Counted from the stretch's first letter, positions 26,754 to 35,450 are shown. The stretch: DNA of 64,000 bases from Pseudofrankia inefficax (GCF_000166135.1 NC_014666.1:6634001-6698000), one strand, 5' to 3'. A program made the numbers and translations. Notes: generated by a model from the sequence alone, not told the origin.

Positions 26754-29240
26754 ATGCTGATCGAGCTGAGCCCTGACCAGGAGATCCTCCGGGACACCAC
26801 CGCGCGCTATCTGGACCGCGAGGTGCCACCGGAGGTGCTGCGCCAGCTGCGCGACGACGCCGACGGGTACCGCCCCGGCTACTGGAGCGCCGGCGCCGAG
26901 CTCGGCTGGGCCGCGCTGCTCGTCGACGACGAGCTCGGCGGCGGCAGCGTCAGTGGCGCGCCGCTCGTCGACCTCAGCCTGATCGCCTACGAGTTCGGCC
27001 TGCACGCGGCCCCCGGCCCGCTGATCGGCACGAACCTCGTCGCCGCCGCGCTCTCGGCGGCGATCAGCGCCGGCGGCGCGGACTCCAGCCTCACCGAGGC
27101 CCTCGACGCGCTGCTCGCCGGCGAGGCCACCGGCGCCTGGGCGCTCGCCGAGCCGCCGCCGCACGACGCCTACGGCACGGTGACGCTCACCGTCCGGGCC
27201 GATGGCGACGAGGTGGTTCTCGACGGGGTGAAGCGTCCGGTCGAGGGTGCCGCGCTGGCCGGCTACCTGCTGGTCACCGGGCGCACCGGCGACGGGCTCA
27301 CCCAGGTGCTGGTCCCGGCCGACGCCGCCGGTCTGACCATCGCGCCCATGCAGACCGTCGAGCTGACCCGCCGGTACTCGGTGGTCACCTTCGACGGCGT
27401 CCGGCTGCCACGCACGGCGGTCGTCGGCGCGCTGGGCGGGGCCGACGAGGCCGTGCGCCGCCAGCTCCAGCTGGCGCTCGTCATCCTCGCCGCCGAGTCC
27501 GTGGGCACGATGCAGAAGGCCTTCGACATGACCGTCGCGTGGGCCTTCGACCGGTACTCGTTCGGCCGCCCGCTGGCGAGCTACCAGGAGATCAAGCACC
27601 GGTTCGCCGACATGAAGCTGTGGCTGGAGGCCTCGCACGCCGCGGCCGACGCGGCCGCGGCGGCCGTCGACGCCGGCCTGCCGGAGGCCGACGAGCTGGT
27701 CAGCGTCGCCAAGGCGCTGACCGGCAAGTACGGCTCCGAGCTGATCCAGGACTGCATCCAGATCCACGGCGGCATCGGGGTCACGTTCGAGCACGACCTG
27801 CACCTGTACCTGCGCCGGCACACGGTCAACCGGTCCCTGTTCGGCCTGCCCGAGGAGCACCAGCGCCGGATCACCGACTTCGTCGTCGCCCAGGCCAACG
27901 CACAGGCGGCGCAGACGCGGGCAGCCGAGCTGGAGCCGGCCGAGGTGTCGGCGCCGGCCGGCCCGGTGGCCGTCGAGCGCCCCGCCGGCGCCGAGCTGGA
28001 GGACGTCGAGAGCTTCCGCGAGCGGGCAAGGGCCTGGATCCGGTCGAACCTGAAGCCGGACCACCGGTTCCGGTCCCTGCGCATCCTGAAGAGCGACGAG
28101 GAGGAGTTGGCCGAGGTCACCCGCAGCCGCGAGGTGCAGCGGATGTTCTTCGACGCGGGTTTCGCCGGGATCACGTTCCCCAGGGAGTACGGCGGCGCGG
28201 GCCTCACCGACGCGCACCAGGAAGCCTGGAACATCGAGATCGCCGGCTTCGAGTACCCGCGTGTCCTCCAGGTGCCGACGCTGGTGCCGTGCGCCGCCAC
28301 CATCCTCGAGTTCGGCACCCACGAGCAGAAGCTGCGCCACCTGCCGGCGATCCTGCGCGGCGACGAGATCTGGATCCAGTTCCTCTCCGAGCCGTCCGGT
28401 GGCTCCGACGTCGCCGGCGCGCTGATGTCCGCCGTCCGCGAGGGCGACGAGTGGCTGCTGAACGGTTCCAAGGTCTGGAGCACCGGAGCCTGGTGGTCGG
28501 ACTGGGCGCTGTGCCTGGCCCGCACCAACTGGGACGTGCCGAAGCACCGCGGCCTGTCGGTCTTCATGCTGCCGGTGCACCAGGACGGCCTGGAGATCAA
28601 CCGGATCGAGATGCTGAACGGGTCGCGGGAGTTCTGCCAGGAGTTCCTGACCGACGTCCGGGTGCCGGACAGCGAGCGCCTCGGCGAGGTCGACGGCGGC
28701 TGGACCGTCGGTACCCGCTGGATGATGCACGAGCGGATGGCCGGCAACTCGCCGCTGGCGACGCACCCCCGCCGGTCGCAGCGGTCGGGCGAGACCTTCG
28801 CCGTGCCGCTGGTCGCGATCGCCGAGGGGGTCGGCAAGCTGGACGACCCGCGGGTGCGTGAGCTGATCGGCGAGATGCGGATGCTCGCCGTCACCATGGA
28901 ACGGCTCGGCCAGCGGCTCGGCGCCGGCATGGCGAGCGGCAAGATGCACCCGCAGTCGTCGGCCATCGGCCGGCTGATCTCCGGCATCGCCGGCGTCCGC
29001 CGCGACACGATCGCCTACGAGATCGCCGGCGCCACGGCCGCCGCGTGGACCGACGAGGACGGCGCCGCCGGCGGCAAGGGCCTGGACTTCCTGATCCGGC
29101 AGGTCTCCGAGCTCGGCGGCGGGACCACCGAGATCGCCCGCAACGTCATCAGCGAGCGGGTCCTCGGCATGCCCCGCGAGGCCGCCCCCGACCACGGCGT
29201 CGCCTTCCGCGACGTCCCCCGTGGCGCCCGCTCACGCTGA
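26754..29240 (+). CDS. Fused double acyl-CoA dehydrogenase (FadE34/ChsE3-like)
   Basis: 828-residue protein made of two acyl-CoA dehydrogenase units. Residues 1 to about 385 form one unit, ending IQIHGGIGVTFEHDLHLYLRR; a linker at about 385-420 is rich in Ala, Pro and Glu; residues about 420-828 form the second (QFLSEPSGGSDVA, LGGGTTEIARNV). It corresponds to the two-subunit enzyme at 103-2134 joined into one chain, the layout of mycobacterial FadE34 (ChsE3), although FadE34 is shorter by about 115 residues. In the second unit the EGT-type catalytic Glu position is Gly, as in the larger separate subunit. ATG at 26754 is used, with GGAG 10 bases upstream. The gene is monocistronic. Confidence 0.9.
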   Translation: MLIELSPDQEILRDTTARYLDREVPPEVLRQLRDDADGYRPGYWSAGAELGWAALLVDDELGGGSVSGAPLVDLSLIAYEFGLHAAPGPLIGTNLVAAALSAAISAGGADSSLTEALDALLAGEATGAWALAEPPPHDAYGTVTLTVRADGDEVVLDGVKRPVEGAALAGYLLVTGRTGDGLTQVLVPADAAGLTIAPMQTVELTRRYSVVTFDGVRLPRTAVVGALGGADEAVRRQLQLALVILAAESVGTMQKAFDMTVAWAFDRYSFGRPLASYQEIKHRFADMKLWLEASHAAADAAAAAVDAGLPEADELVSVAKALTGKYGSELIQDCIQIHGGIGVTFEHDLHLYLRRHTVNRSLFGLPEEHQRRITDFVVAQANAQAAQTRAAELEPAEVSAPAGPVAVERPAGAELEDVESFRERARAWIRSNLKPDHRFRSLRILKSDEEELAEVTRSREVQRMFFDAGFAGITFPREYGGAGLTDAHQEAWNIEIAGFEYPRVLQVPTLVPCAATILEFGTHEQKLRHLPAILRGDEIWIQFLSEPSGGSDVAGALMSAVREGDEWLLNGSKVWSTGAWWSDWALCLARTNWDVPKHRGLSVFMLPVHQDGLEINRIEMLNGSREFCQEFLTDVRVPDSERLGEVDGGWTVGTRWMMHERMAGNSPLATHPRRSQRSGETFAVPLVAIAEGVGKLDDPRVRELIGEMRMLAVTMERLGQRLGAGMASGKMHPQSSAIGRLISGIAGVRRDTIAYEIAGATAAAWTDEDGAAGGKGLDFLIRQVSELGGGTTEIARNVISERVLGMPREAAPDHGVAFRDVPRGARSR

Positions 29241-29250
29241 GGCCGAGCAC

Positions 29251-29284
29251 CCGTCGCGGAGCACCCACCCGTGCTCCGCGACGG
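29251..29284. terminator. Hairpin terminator between convergent genes
   Basis: A perfect 14-bp stem, CCGTCGCGGAGCAC with GTGCTCCGCGACGG, and a 6-base loop lie 10 bases after the dehydrogenase stop and 11 before the end of the convergent TIM-barrel gene. Confidence 0.85.
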
Positions 29285-29295
29285 CTGGCCCGCCG

Positions 29296-30054
29296 TCAGC
29301 GCCAGTAGCGGGCGGTGGAGTCGTAGGCCCGGCGGGCGAACTCGGGCACCGGGAGCTGGCGTAGCTCGGCGTTGAGGACCTCCACGCTCACCAGGCCGTC
29401 GAAGCCCCGCTCCAGCAGCGTCGTCGCGAAGCGGTCCAGGTCGAGTTCGCCGTCGCCCGGCATGACGCGACGATGCAGCGTCTCCGAGGTCGGGCTGCCG
29501 ACCGGCGGTGGGGCGTCGTCGAACTGCAGGTAGGCGATCTCCTCCAGCGGGATCGCCGCGAGCTCGTCCCAGGTGCTGGCGCCGCGGAAGAAGTGCCAGG
29601 TGTCGATCAGCACCCCCGCCCGGCCGGGGCCGGCCGCCGCCACGACGTCACGGGCTGCCGTGATCGTCGGCACGAAGCCCAGCGGGCTGAACTCGACCGC
29701 CAGCCCCGAGCCGGCCTCGGCGAGGATCTCGGCGCAGCGGCGGATCAGCGGCGCCGACCGCGCGTCCAGCTTCAGCCGGAAGGCGGTCAGCACCCAGCGG
29801 GCGCCGATGGCCGCGGCGGCCCGGGCCAGCTCGCCCGCCTGGCGGAGGGTGGTCTCCTCGTCCTCGCCGACAAGGAGCGCCAGCAGCTCGTGGCAGCGAA
29901 GGCCGGCGGTCGCGAGCGCCTGTGCGCAGTCGGCGTCGGCGTGCGCGGCGGCGATGCCGACGGAGGTGAACCCGGCGCCGCCGGCGGCGGCCACCAGCCC
30001 GGGAGCGTCGATGTCCCAGCGGGAGTCCGGAGTCAGCGCGATCTCGACCGTCAT
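29296..30054 (-). CDS. Sugar phosphate isomerase/epimerase-like TIM barrel
   Basis: 252-residue protein of the AP-endonuclease-2 TIM-barrel fold. Candidate metal ligands are Glu in GLAVEFSPLG, Asp and His in VLIDTWHFFRG, Asp in LQFDD, and the terminal Glu in LVSVEVLN, the usual set for xylose-isomerase-like epimerases. It follows the SDR gene by 37 bases on the same strand and is probably in its operon. In such catabolic clusters the fold also serves as hydroxy-acid or inosose isomerase, so only the fold and metal site are claimed. Confidence 0.8.
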   Translation of the reverse strand: MTVEIALTPDSRWDIDAPGLVAAAGGAGFTSVGIAAAHADADCAQALATAGLRCHELLALLVGEDEETTLRQAGELARAAAAIGARWVLTAFRLKLDARSAPLIRRCAEILAEAGSGLAVEFSPLGFVPTITAARDVVAAAGPGRAGVLIDTWHFFRGASTWDELAAIPLEEIAYLQFDDAPPPVGSPTSETLHRRVMPGDGELDLDRFATTLLERGFDGLVSVEVLNAELRQLPVPEFARRAYDSTARYWR

Positions 30055-30091
30055 CCGCGCCCCGGCCTTCTCTCTCCGTGCGCGCTCACGG

Positions 30092-30826
30092 TCAGGCCCG
30101 CGGCATCACGGTCACCGACGGGACCGTCCCGCCGCACCGCAGCACGCTGTCCAGAACGCGTACCAGCTCCTCGACGTCGAGGAGGGCGCCGCTCTGGTAA
30201 CCGCGGCTTACCCACACCGGCCGGACCTCGGCCAGGTAGGTCCAGTCCCAGTCGGTCGGGAACCCGCTGACCGCGTCGCCCTCGCCGCCGGCGCAGTCGC
30301 CGACGACGACCCGGGTGAAGCCGACGTCCGGGTGCTCGGCACGGTAGGCCTCGACCAGCTTGTCGAGCGCGGCCTTGCTCACGGCGTAGGCGCCGAACCC
30401 GGGCCAGACCGGGGTCAGCGAGGCGCTGATCGAGGACAGGTAGGCCGCCGTGCCGCCGGTGGCCTTCAGGTACGGGAGCGCGGCGGCGGTGACGAGCGCC
30501 GCCCCGGTGACGTTGGTGTCGAAGGCGCGCCGCCAGGTGGCCGCGTCGATCTTCTCGATCGGGGACAGCGGGCCGATGCCGGCGCTGTAGACGATGGCGT
30601 CGATGCCGCCCAGCCCCGTCGCGGCCTCCTCGACCGCCGCCTGGCAGCTCGCCTCGTCGGTGACGTCGCACGCGATCGCGAGTGTGCCGGGGCCGGCCTC
30701 CTTGGCCGCGTCGACTAACCGCTCGCGCCGGCGGGCCAGCAGCGCGACCTGGTCGCCGCGGCGGCCCAGGTCGACTCCGATGCATCGGCCGAGTCCGCTC
30801 GAGGCGCCGACCACCACGATCTTCAT
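30092..30826 (-). CDS. SDR family oxidoreductase, paralogue of 36469-37242
   Basis: 244-residue short-chain dehydrogenase. The cofactor motif is GASSGLGRCIG, the Asp of ACDVTD binds the adenine side, and the catalytic Ser-Tyr-Lys are in YLSSISAS and GAYAVSKAAL. It is closely similar to the SDR at 36469-37242 (shared GASSGLGR, RLVDAA, VSKAALDKL). It probably oxidises or reduces a hydroxy or keto group of a pathway intermediate. The promoter has a family II AT-rich site and a 75-bp palindrome lies further upstream, whereas the paralogue is under a family I site. Confidence 0.88.
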   Translation of the reverse strand: MKIVVVGASSGLGRCIGVDLGRRGDQVALLARRRERLVDAAKEAGPGTLAIACDVTDEASCQAAVEEAATGLGGIDAIVYSAGIGPLSPIEKIDAATWRRAFDTNVTGAALVTAAALPYLKATGGTAAYLSSISASLTPVWPGFGAYAVSKAALDKLVEAYRAEHPDVGFTRVVVGDCAGGEGDAVSGFPTDWDWTYLAEVRPVWVSRGYQSGALLDVEELVRVLDSVLRCGGTVPSVTVMPRA

Positions 30827-30890
30827 GGGTTTCCTTCCGACCGCGAGCCGCGCCTGCCCAGCGAGCCGGCGGGCACTTCCACCGCAAAAT

Positions 30891-30908
30891 GGATTAATGA
30901 TTCATACC
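30891..30908 (-). promoter_or_regulatory. Family II AT-rich operator-like site
   Basis: On the minus strand it reads GGTATGAATCATTAATCC, about 65 bases upstream of the SDR start. TATGAATCA is identical to the site at 26704-26712. The flanking AATGATTCAT gives it an internal inverted repeat. Confidence 0.45.
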
Positions 30909-31007
30909 GTCTGTGCACGGAAATGGCCACCGTCGTTCTGGCCGAAATGGATCATTGGCGGGCCCTGCGATCGCCTCAGACGCCGCCGACTCTGACTGCC
31001 GGCCCGG

Positions 31008-31082
31008 TGATCGCCGATTTGGCCCTCGCGTGGTCGTGGCCAGCGCGTTCCCACGACCACGCGAGGGCGCAAACAGCGATCA
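31008..31082. repeat. 75-bp palindromic repeat, copy 1
   Basis: The left arm begins TGATCGCCGATTTGGCCCTC and the right arm ends GAGGGCGCAAACAGCGATCA. The arms are about 32 bp around an 11-base loop, and the inner stem CGCGTGGTCGTGG is perfect. It lies between the P450 stop (31110) and the SDR promoter, both genes running on the minus strand. Confidence 0.85.
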
Positions 31083-31109
31083 CCGGCACCAAGGTGGCCG
31101 GAGGCCTCG

Positions 31110-32309
31110 CTAGAGAAGGAAGGGGAGCTTCTCGTAGCCGCGGACGGTGCTGGTGTGCAGCCGCACCGCGTTGTCGTGGTCGACCTGCCAGGCCGGGAAG
31201 CGGCGCAGCGTCTCCTCGATGGCGATCCGCCCCTCCAGCCGGGCCAGGCCCGCGCCGAGGCAGAAGTGGATGCCGTGGCCGAAGGTGACGTGACTGTCGA
31301 ACTTGCGGTGGATGTCGAACTGGTCGGCGTTCGGGTACTTGCGCTCGTCGCGACCAGCGGAGCCGGTCAGCAGCAGCACCTTCGACCCGGCCGGGATCTC
31401 GACGTCGTGGATCACGACGTCGCGGGTGGTGGTGCGGCCCTGGACCGGCGACGGCGGCTCGTAGCGCAGCAGCTCCTCGACCGCGTTCGGGATCAGCGAC
31501 GCGTCGGCGGCGAGCTCGGCGCGCTGGTCGGGGTTGGCAGCGAGCACCACGCCGAACCAGCCGAGCAGCCGGGCGACGGTCTCGGTGCCGGCGCTGACGA
31601 TCTCGTTCGTCACGGCCGCGGCCTGCTCGGTGGACAGCCGGCGCGGCCCGTCCTCGGTCGCGACCTCGGCCTCGGCGAGGCCGGTGATCATGTCGTCGCG
31701 GGGCGTCTTGCGGCGGGCGTCGATCTGCTCGCGGAAGTAGCCGTTCAGCCGGCCGACGGCCTCCCGGGCGACGTCGTTGACCATGCCGGCGCTCTCGTCA
31801 TGGTGGAACGTCAGGTCGATCAGCTGGCGAACGTGCTCGCGGTCGGCCGGGTCGACGCCGATCAGCTCGGAGATGACCTTCGACGGCAGCTGCGCGGCGA
31901 AGTCCTGCACGTAGTCGAACCCGGACCCGCCGACCTGGGGGTCGAGCATCTCGGCGCACAGGTCCCGGATGGCGCCCTCGAGCCGCGCGACCCTGCGCGG
32001 GGTGAACGCCCGCGAGACCAGCGTGCGCAGCGTGTTGTGCAGCGGCGGGTCGGTGAAGATCATGAACGCGGGCGGCATCGGCTCCGACGTCATGATCTCC
32101 AGCACGGTGCCGTAGGCGGAGCTGTAGGTCGCGGCGTCGCGGTGCGCCTCGTCGATGTCGGCGTGCCGGGAGTAGGCGTAGAAGCCGTGCCGCTCGTTGC
32201 GGTAGACCGGCGAGGAGTCCCGCAGCCGCCGCCAGATCGGGTACGGGTTGGTGTCGATCACCTTGTCGAACGGGTCCCAGTACAGGTCGGCCTCGGCCAG
32301 CTGGCTCAT
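31110..32309 (-). CDS. Cytochrome P450
   Basis: 399-residue soluble bacterial P450. The I-helix oxygen-activation motif is AGTET at 240-244, the ExxR pair Glu279 and Arg282, and the haem ligand Cys350 in FGHGIHFCLGAG. ATG at 32309 places every motif at the same residue number as in the paralogue at 41673-42872, which supports both starts; the open frame continues to 32492 without similarity. It would hydroxylate a hydrophobic substrate with electrons from a ferredoxin that is not encoded next to it. Upstream lie a family III palindrome (32406) and a family II site (32447), so two regulators may act. Confidence 0.9.
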   Translation of the reverse strand: MSQLAEADLYWDPFDKVIDTNPYPIWRRLRDSSPVYRNERHGFYAYSRHADIDEAHRDAATYSSAYGTVLEIMTSEPMPPAFMIFTDPPLHNTLRTLVSRAFTPRRVARLEGAIRDLCAEMLDPQVGGSGFDYVQDFAAQLPSKVISELIGVDPADREHVRQLIDLTFHHDESAGMVNDVAREAVGRLNGYFREQIDARRKTPRDDMITGLAEAEVATEDGPRRLSTEQAAAVTNEIVSAGTETVARLLGWFGVVLAANPDQRAELAADASLIPNAVEELLRYEPPSPVQGRTTTRDVVIHDVEIPAGSKVLLLTGSAGRDERKYPNADQFDIHRKFDSHVTFGHGIHFCLGAGLARLEGRIAIEETLRRFPAWQVDHDNAVRLHTSTVRGYEKLPFLL

Positions 32310-32405
32310 CTCAGTCCTCGCATCGGGGTCGCGCGGGAAGTCTGCGGGATCGTTCGCACCTCGTGGCCGTCGCTCCACCCGTCGAGAACGCGTGCCCTCC
32401 AGCGA

Positions 32406-32420
32406 GGGAATCACATTCCC
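32406..32420. promoter_or_regulatory. Family III palindrome upstream of the P450 gene
   Basis: GGGAAT-CAC-ATTCCC is a perfect 6-bp inverted repeat with a 3-base spacer, about 97 bases before the P450 ATG. Same design as GAGAAT-CCT-ATTCTC at 12186. Confidence 0.5.
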
Positions 32421-32446
32421 GAACCAGAGACGACCAGTCCGCCAAA

Positions 32447-32463
32447 TTTGATTCTTAATGAAA
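32447..32463 (-). promoter_or_regulatory. Family II AT-rich operator-like site
   Basis: TTTGATTCTTAATGAAA has dyad symmetry (TTTnATTnnnAATnAAA, 12 of 17 positions). It is 26 bases beyond the family III palindrome and about 140 bases before the P450 ATG. Confidence 0.4.
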
Positions 32464-32491
32464 GCGAGTGACCGCCGAGAGTCAGCGGCCA

Positions 32492-32522
32492 ACCCGGGCC
32501 GCGCCGATGACGCGACCCGGGT
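32492..32522 (-). terminator. Hairpin terminator after the DapB-like gene
   Basis: The stem ACCCGGGCCGCG pairs with CGCGACCCGGGT (one mismatch) around a 7-base loop, 18 bases beyond the stop at 32540. Confidence 0.7.
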
Positions 32523-32539
32523 ACCTCAGGAAGAGGCGC

Positions 32540-33619
32540 TTAGACGAGGTCCGTGCCGATGATGAACGGCAGGTCGAGGGTGGTGCGGATGCCGGGAGCC
32601 GCGGCGACGAGGGCCGCGACGGCGTTGACGGCACGGTTGGCGGTGAAGTTGGGGGACGTCTCCGCCATCTTCTCCAGCGGCACCGTGAAGGTCAGCGCGA
32701 TGTCCATCGGGGAGTCGCCCTCCACGGTGATCCGCCAGCCACTGTCCAGGAGGTCATCCCAGGCGGGCTCCAGGTCCTTGGTGCAGTACCAGTTGGCGTG
32801 GAACTCGAGGAACGGCTTCCCGCCTCGCATGCCGACCACGCTGACGCGCTGCGCGGCGATCGAGCCCTTCGGCAGCAGACCGGCGGCGATCTCGATGTCG
32901 TCAGCGGCGGCCGCCAGCTCGCCGCCGCTGACGAACTCGTCGATCGGCATCCCGAGGGCGTCCGCGAGCAGCGACAGCGACGGGCCGAACGCCCCGGCCA
33001 GGTACTCGGCGCGGACGGCGTCGAACGGGCCGATCGGCTTCCCGTAGCCCATGACGTCGAACAACAGACCGGGCGAGTCCCGCTTCGACATGTCGGCGTA
33101 CTCGTTGATGACGATCCGGTCGAGCCGGCGCTGGAGCGACGAGAGCACGAGCGGCACGGCCTCGGAGATGAACCCCGGGCTGCTGCCGGTCGAGTGGACC
33201 GAGGTGCCGCCCTCAGCGCAGGCCTTCTCGATCTGGGCCCGCAGCCCGGGCTCGATGCTGGCCGGGCGGTGGAACTCACCGCGGGTAGTGACGATGTTGG
33301 CGCCGGAGGCGAGAATCCGGGCGACCTCGTCGCCGTCGAAGTACCGCGGCATGTAGAGCACGCAGTCCGCGCCGAGGGCGAGGATCTCGGCCACGTCCCT
33401 GGTCGCCGCGACGCCGGTGGCCACGTCGAGCCCGGCGAGCTCGCCCGCGTCCTTGCCGGCCTTGGCCTCGTCATAGACGTACAGGCCGACCAGCTCAAGC
33501 CGTGGATGGTTGATCACGTGCATGAGCGACCGGGTACCGATGTTGCCGGTCGCCCACTGCACGACGCGTAACGGGGCGCCGGTCGGCCCGGATTCGGACA
33601 AGGTGGCCTCCGATGTCAT
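32540..33619 (-). CDS. DapB-like NAD(P)-binding oxidoreductase
   Basis: 359-residue protein with an N-terminal Rossmann fold (RVVQWATGNIGTRSL at about 18-32, then LVGLYVYDE) and a C-terminal domain like dihydrodipicolinate reductase or 2,4-diaminopentanoate dehydrogenase family proteins. Such proteins are common in actinobacterial sterol and terpenoid clusters but their reaction is unsettled. ATG at 33619 overlaps the stop of the DUF35-aldolase gene by 4 bases (ATGA), so the two are co-translated and it probably acts on the aldolase product or substrate. It ends at a hairpin terminator. Confidence 0.75.
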   Translation of the reverse strand: MTSEATLSESGPTGAPLRVVQWATGNIGTRSLMHVINHPRLELVGLYVYDEAKAGKDAGELAGLDVATGVAATRDVAEILALGADCVLYMPRYFDGDEVARILASGANIVTTRGEFHRPASIEPGLRAQIEKACAEGGTSVHSTGSSPGFISEAVPLVLSSLQRRLDRIVINEYADMSKRDSPGLLFDVMGYGKPIGPFDAVRAEYLAGAFGPSLSLLADALGMPIDEFVSGGELAAAADDIEIAAGLLPKGSIAAQRVSVVGMRGGKPFLEFHANWYCTKDLEPAWDDLLDSGWRITVEGDSPMDIALTFTVPLEKMAETSPNFTANRAVNAVAALVAAAPGIRTTLDLPFIIGTDLV

Positions 33620-35244
33620 GAGTCTGCCCTCCGTAGCAGGAACACGCCGCCGGGCGCGCCGCCCCCGGTGGAGACGACGGCGGTACGGGCATGGGCGACC
33701 TGGCGGTCGCCGGCCTCGTGGCGCAGTTGCTTGATCGCTTCATGGACGAAGCCGAAACCGTGCAGCCGGCCCTCGGAGAGCTGGCCGCCGTGCGGGTTGA
33801 GCGGCAGGTCGCCGTCGAGCGCGATCCGCCGGCCCTTGTCGAGCCAGTCCTGCGCCTCGCCGAAGCCGCAGAATCCGAGCGCCTCCAGCCAGGAGATCGC
33901 GTTGAACGTGAACCCGTCGTAGAGGCAGGCGAGGTCGACGTCGGCCGGGGTCAGGTCGGTCCGAGTCCACAGGTGCTTGGCCGGGCCCATGACCAGGGGC
34001 TCGTGGGTCATCGTGTCCTGGTCCCAGGAGACCCGTTCGAGGATCTGGGTGCCGACGGCCTCGACCTTGATCGCCGGGTGCGGCAGGTCGCCCGCGACGT
34101 CGACGGCCGAGACGATCACGGCGACGGCGCCGTCGCAGGGGACGTCGCAGTCGTAGAGGCCGAACGGCGTCGAGACGAGCCGGGCCGACATGTAGTCGTC
34201 CATCGTCATCGGCGCGCGGTAGATCGCGTCCGGGTTGCGCCCGGCGTTCGCCCGGCCGTTGAGGGCGATCGCGGCGAGCATCTCCCGGTCGGCGCCGTAA
34301 CGGTGCATGTACTGGCTGGCCTGCATGGCGATCCAGCTGGCCGCCGAGATGGCGCCGAACGGGTGGCGCCACTCGCTGTTGAGGCCGGTGACCCGGCTGG
34401 GCATCCCGCCGAGGCGCAGCTCGCGGTGGGTCGACTCCCAGACCGTGCGGAAGCACAGCACGTGGCGGCACAGGCCGGCGGAGACGGCGAGCATGGCCTG
34501 GGCGATGGCACCGGCCTGGCCCGGGAGGTCGCCGCCGCCGTTGATCCAGGTCGGGTGGATGCGCAGCGCCTCCTCGACCGAGGCGACGCCACCCTCGCTC
34601 ATGCCCATGGGCGCCATGCCCGGGTAGGTCGAGAGGCCGTCGATGTCCTCGACCGTCAGGCCCGCGTCCGCGATCGCGTTCAGGCAGGCCTCGGTCGTCA
34701 GCGACAGCGGGTCGACCATCAGGCGGCGGCCGATCTTCGAGCGGCCGATCCCGGACAGGACCACGTCGTGCTCGAAGCGGCGGGACGACAGCGGCGGCCG
34801 GGGAGCCGGCAGGTTCGGCTCGCCGACCAGGTCACGGGTCTCGTCCGGCTCGCCGGTAGGGCTGAACACCGGCAGCCAGACGTCCTCGTGGTGCTCGAAG
34901 CTCACCTGGACCCGCTGGCCGATGTGGACCTCGGCGGGCTCGACGCCGACGATGTTCGTCGTCAGCCGGACGTCGTCGCTCTCGTCGATCGTCACGACGG
35001 CGATCACGTACGGCGGGGTCATGTCCGGCAGCCACTGCTGGATGTTGACCGTGAAGCCGACGACGGTGGCCCGGCCGGAGACCTCGCGCGGTGCCGAGGC
35101 GGAGCTCCGGCACTTCGGACAGACCGGTACCGGCGGGTGCACCAGCGTGCCGCAGTCGTCGCAGCCCTGGATCCGCAGCTTCCCGTCGGCACCTGACGTC
35201 CAGAACCACTCGCTGGCCGGGGTCAGCGCGGGGAGAGGCCGCAT
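33616..35244 (-). CDS. DUF35 OB-fold / Ltp2-like aldolase fusion
   Basis: 542-residue fusion. Residues 1 to about 145 are a DUF35 protein with a rubredoxin-like zinc ribbon (Cys28, Cys31, Cys42, Cys45) and OB fold; residues about 158-542 are a thiolase-fold lipid-transfer protein. The thiolase nucleophilic Cys region reads NGGGDLPGQAGA, with no Cys, so it is not a thiolase. It resembles Ltp2, the steroid side-chain retro-aldolase that needs a separate DUF35 partner (ChsH2 C-domain); conserved YDCDVP (Tyr364) and LYDGFT (Tyr442) segments are shared with the aldolase at 51019. The fusion makes the obligate complex one chain. Upstream is a nearly perfect family I operator. Confidence 0.87.
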   Translation of the reverse strand: MRPLPALTPASEWFWTSGADGKLRIQGCDDCGTLVHPPVPVCPKCRSSASAPREVSGRATVVGFTVNIQQWLPDMTPPYVIAVVTIDESDDVRLTTNIVGVEPAEVHIGQRVQVSFEHHEDVWLPVFSPTGEPDETRDLVGEPNLPAPRPPLSSRRFEHDVVLSGIGRSKIGRRLMVDPLSLTTEACLNAIADAGLTVEDIDGLSTYPGMAPMGMSEGGVASVEEALRIHPTWINGGGDLPGQAGAIAQAMLAVSAGLCRHVLCFRTVWESTHRELRLGGMPSRVTGLNSEWRHPFGAISAASWIAMQASQYMHRYGADREMLAAIALNGRANAGRNPDAIYRAPMTMDDYMSARLVSTPFGLYDCDVPCDGAVAVIVSAVDVAGDLPHPAIKVEAVGTQILERVSWDQDTMTHEPLVMGPAKHLWTRTDLTPADVDLACLYDGFTFNAISWLEALGFCGFGEAQDWLDKGRRIALDGDLPLNPHGGQLSEGRLHGFGFVHEAIKQLRHEAGDRQVAHARTAVVSTGGGAPGGVFLLRRADS

Positions 35245-35386
35245 CGCAGCTCCTTGTCGCTTCGTGGGTGACCGCGCGGTCGGTCGCCGGGCGACCAGGG
35301 CCTGGTCCGTCGCCGCGCTGGGACCTGGCAGGGCCCGCGGCCTGCGACGGAACGGGCTACTTGTCGCCCAGTGAGTCGTACCACGG

Positions 35387-35406
35387 TTTCTACGTCGACG
35401 TCGAAA
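35387..35406. promoter_or_regulatory. Family I operator, best palindrome, upstream of the TetR gene
   Basis: TTTCTACGTCGACGTCGAAA is a 20-bp inverted repeat with a single mismatched pair. It lies between the divergent DUF35-aldolase (35244) and TetR (35621) genes and is the natural candidate for autoregulation by that TetR protein. Confidence 0.6.
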
Positions 35407-35450
35407 TACGCTGGCGGCCGAGATCGACCGTCACGGCCCAATCACATAGC

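Noticed and set aside
26703-29195. Very long open frame (830 codons) antisense to the double acyl-CoA dehydrogenase
   Set aside because: Its translation is a compositional shadow rich in Arg, Gly, Asp and Val with no family motif; the sense strand encodes two complete dehydrogenase units. Similar long shadows at 14170-16230 and 20611-22281 were rejected for the same reason.
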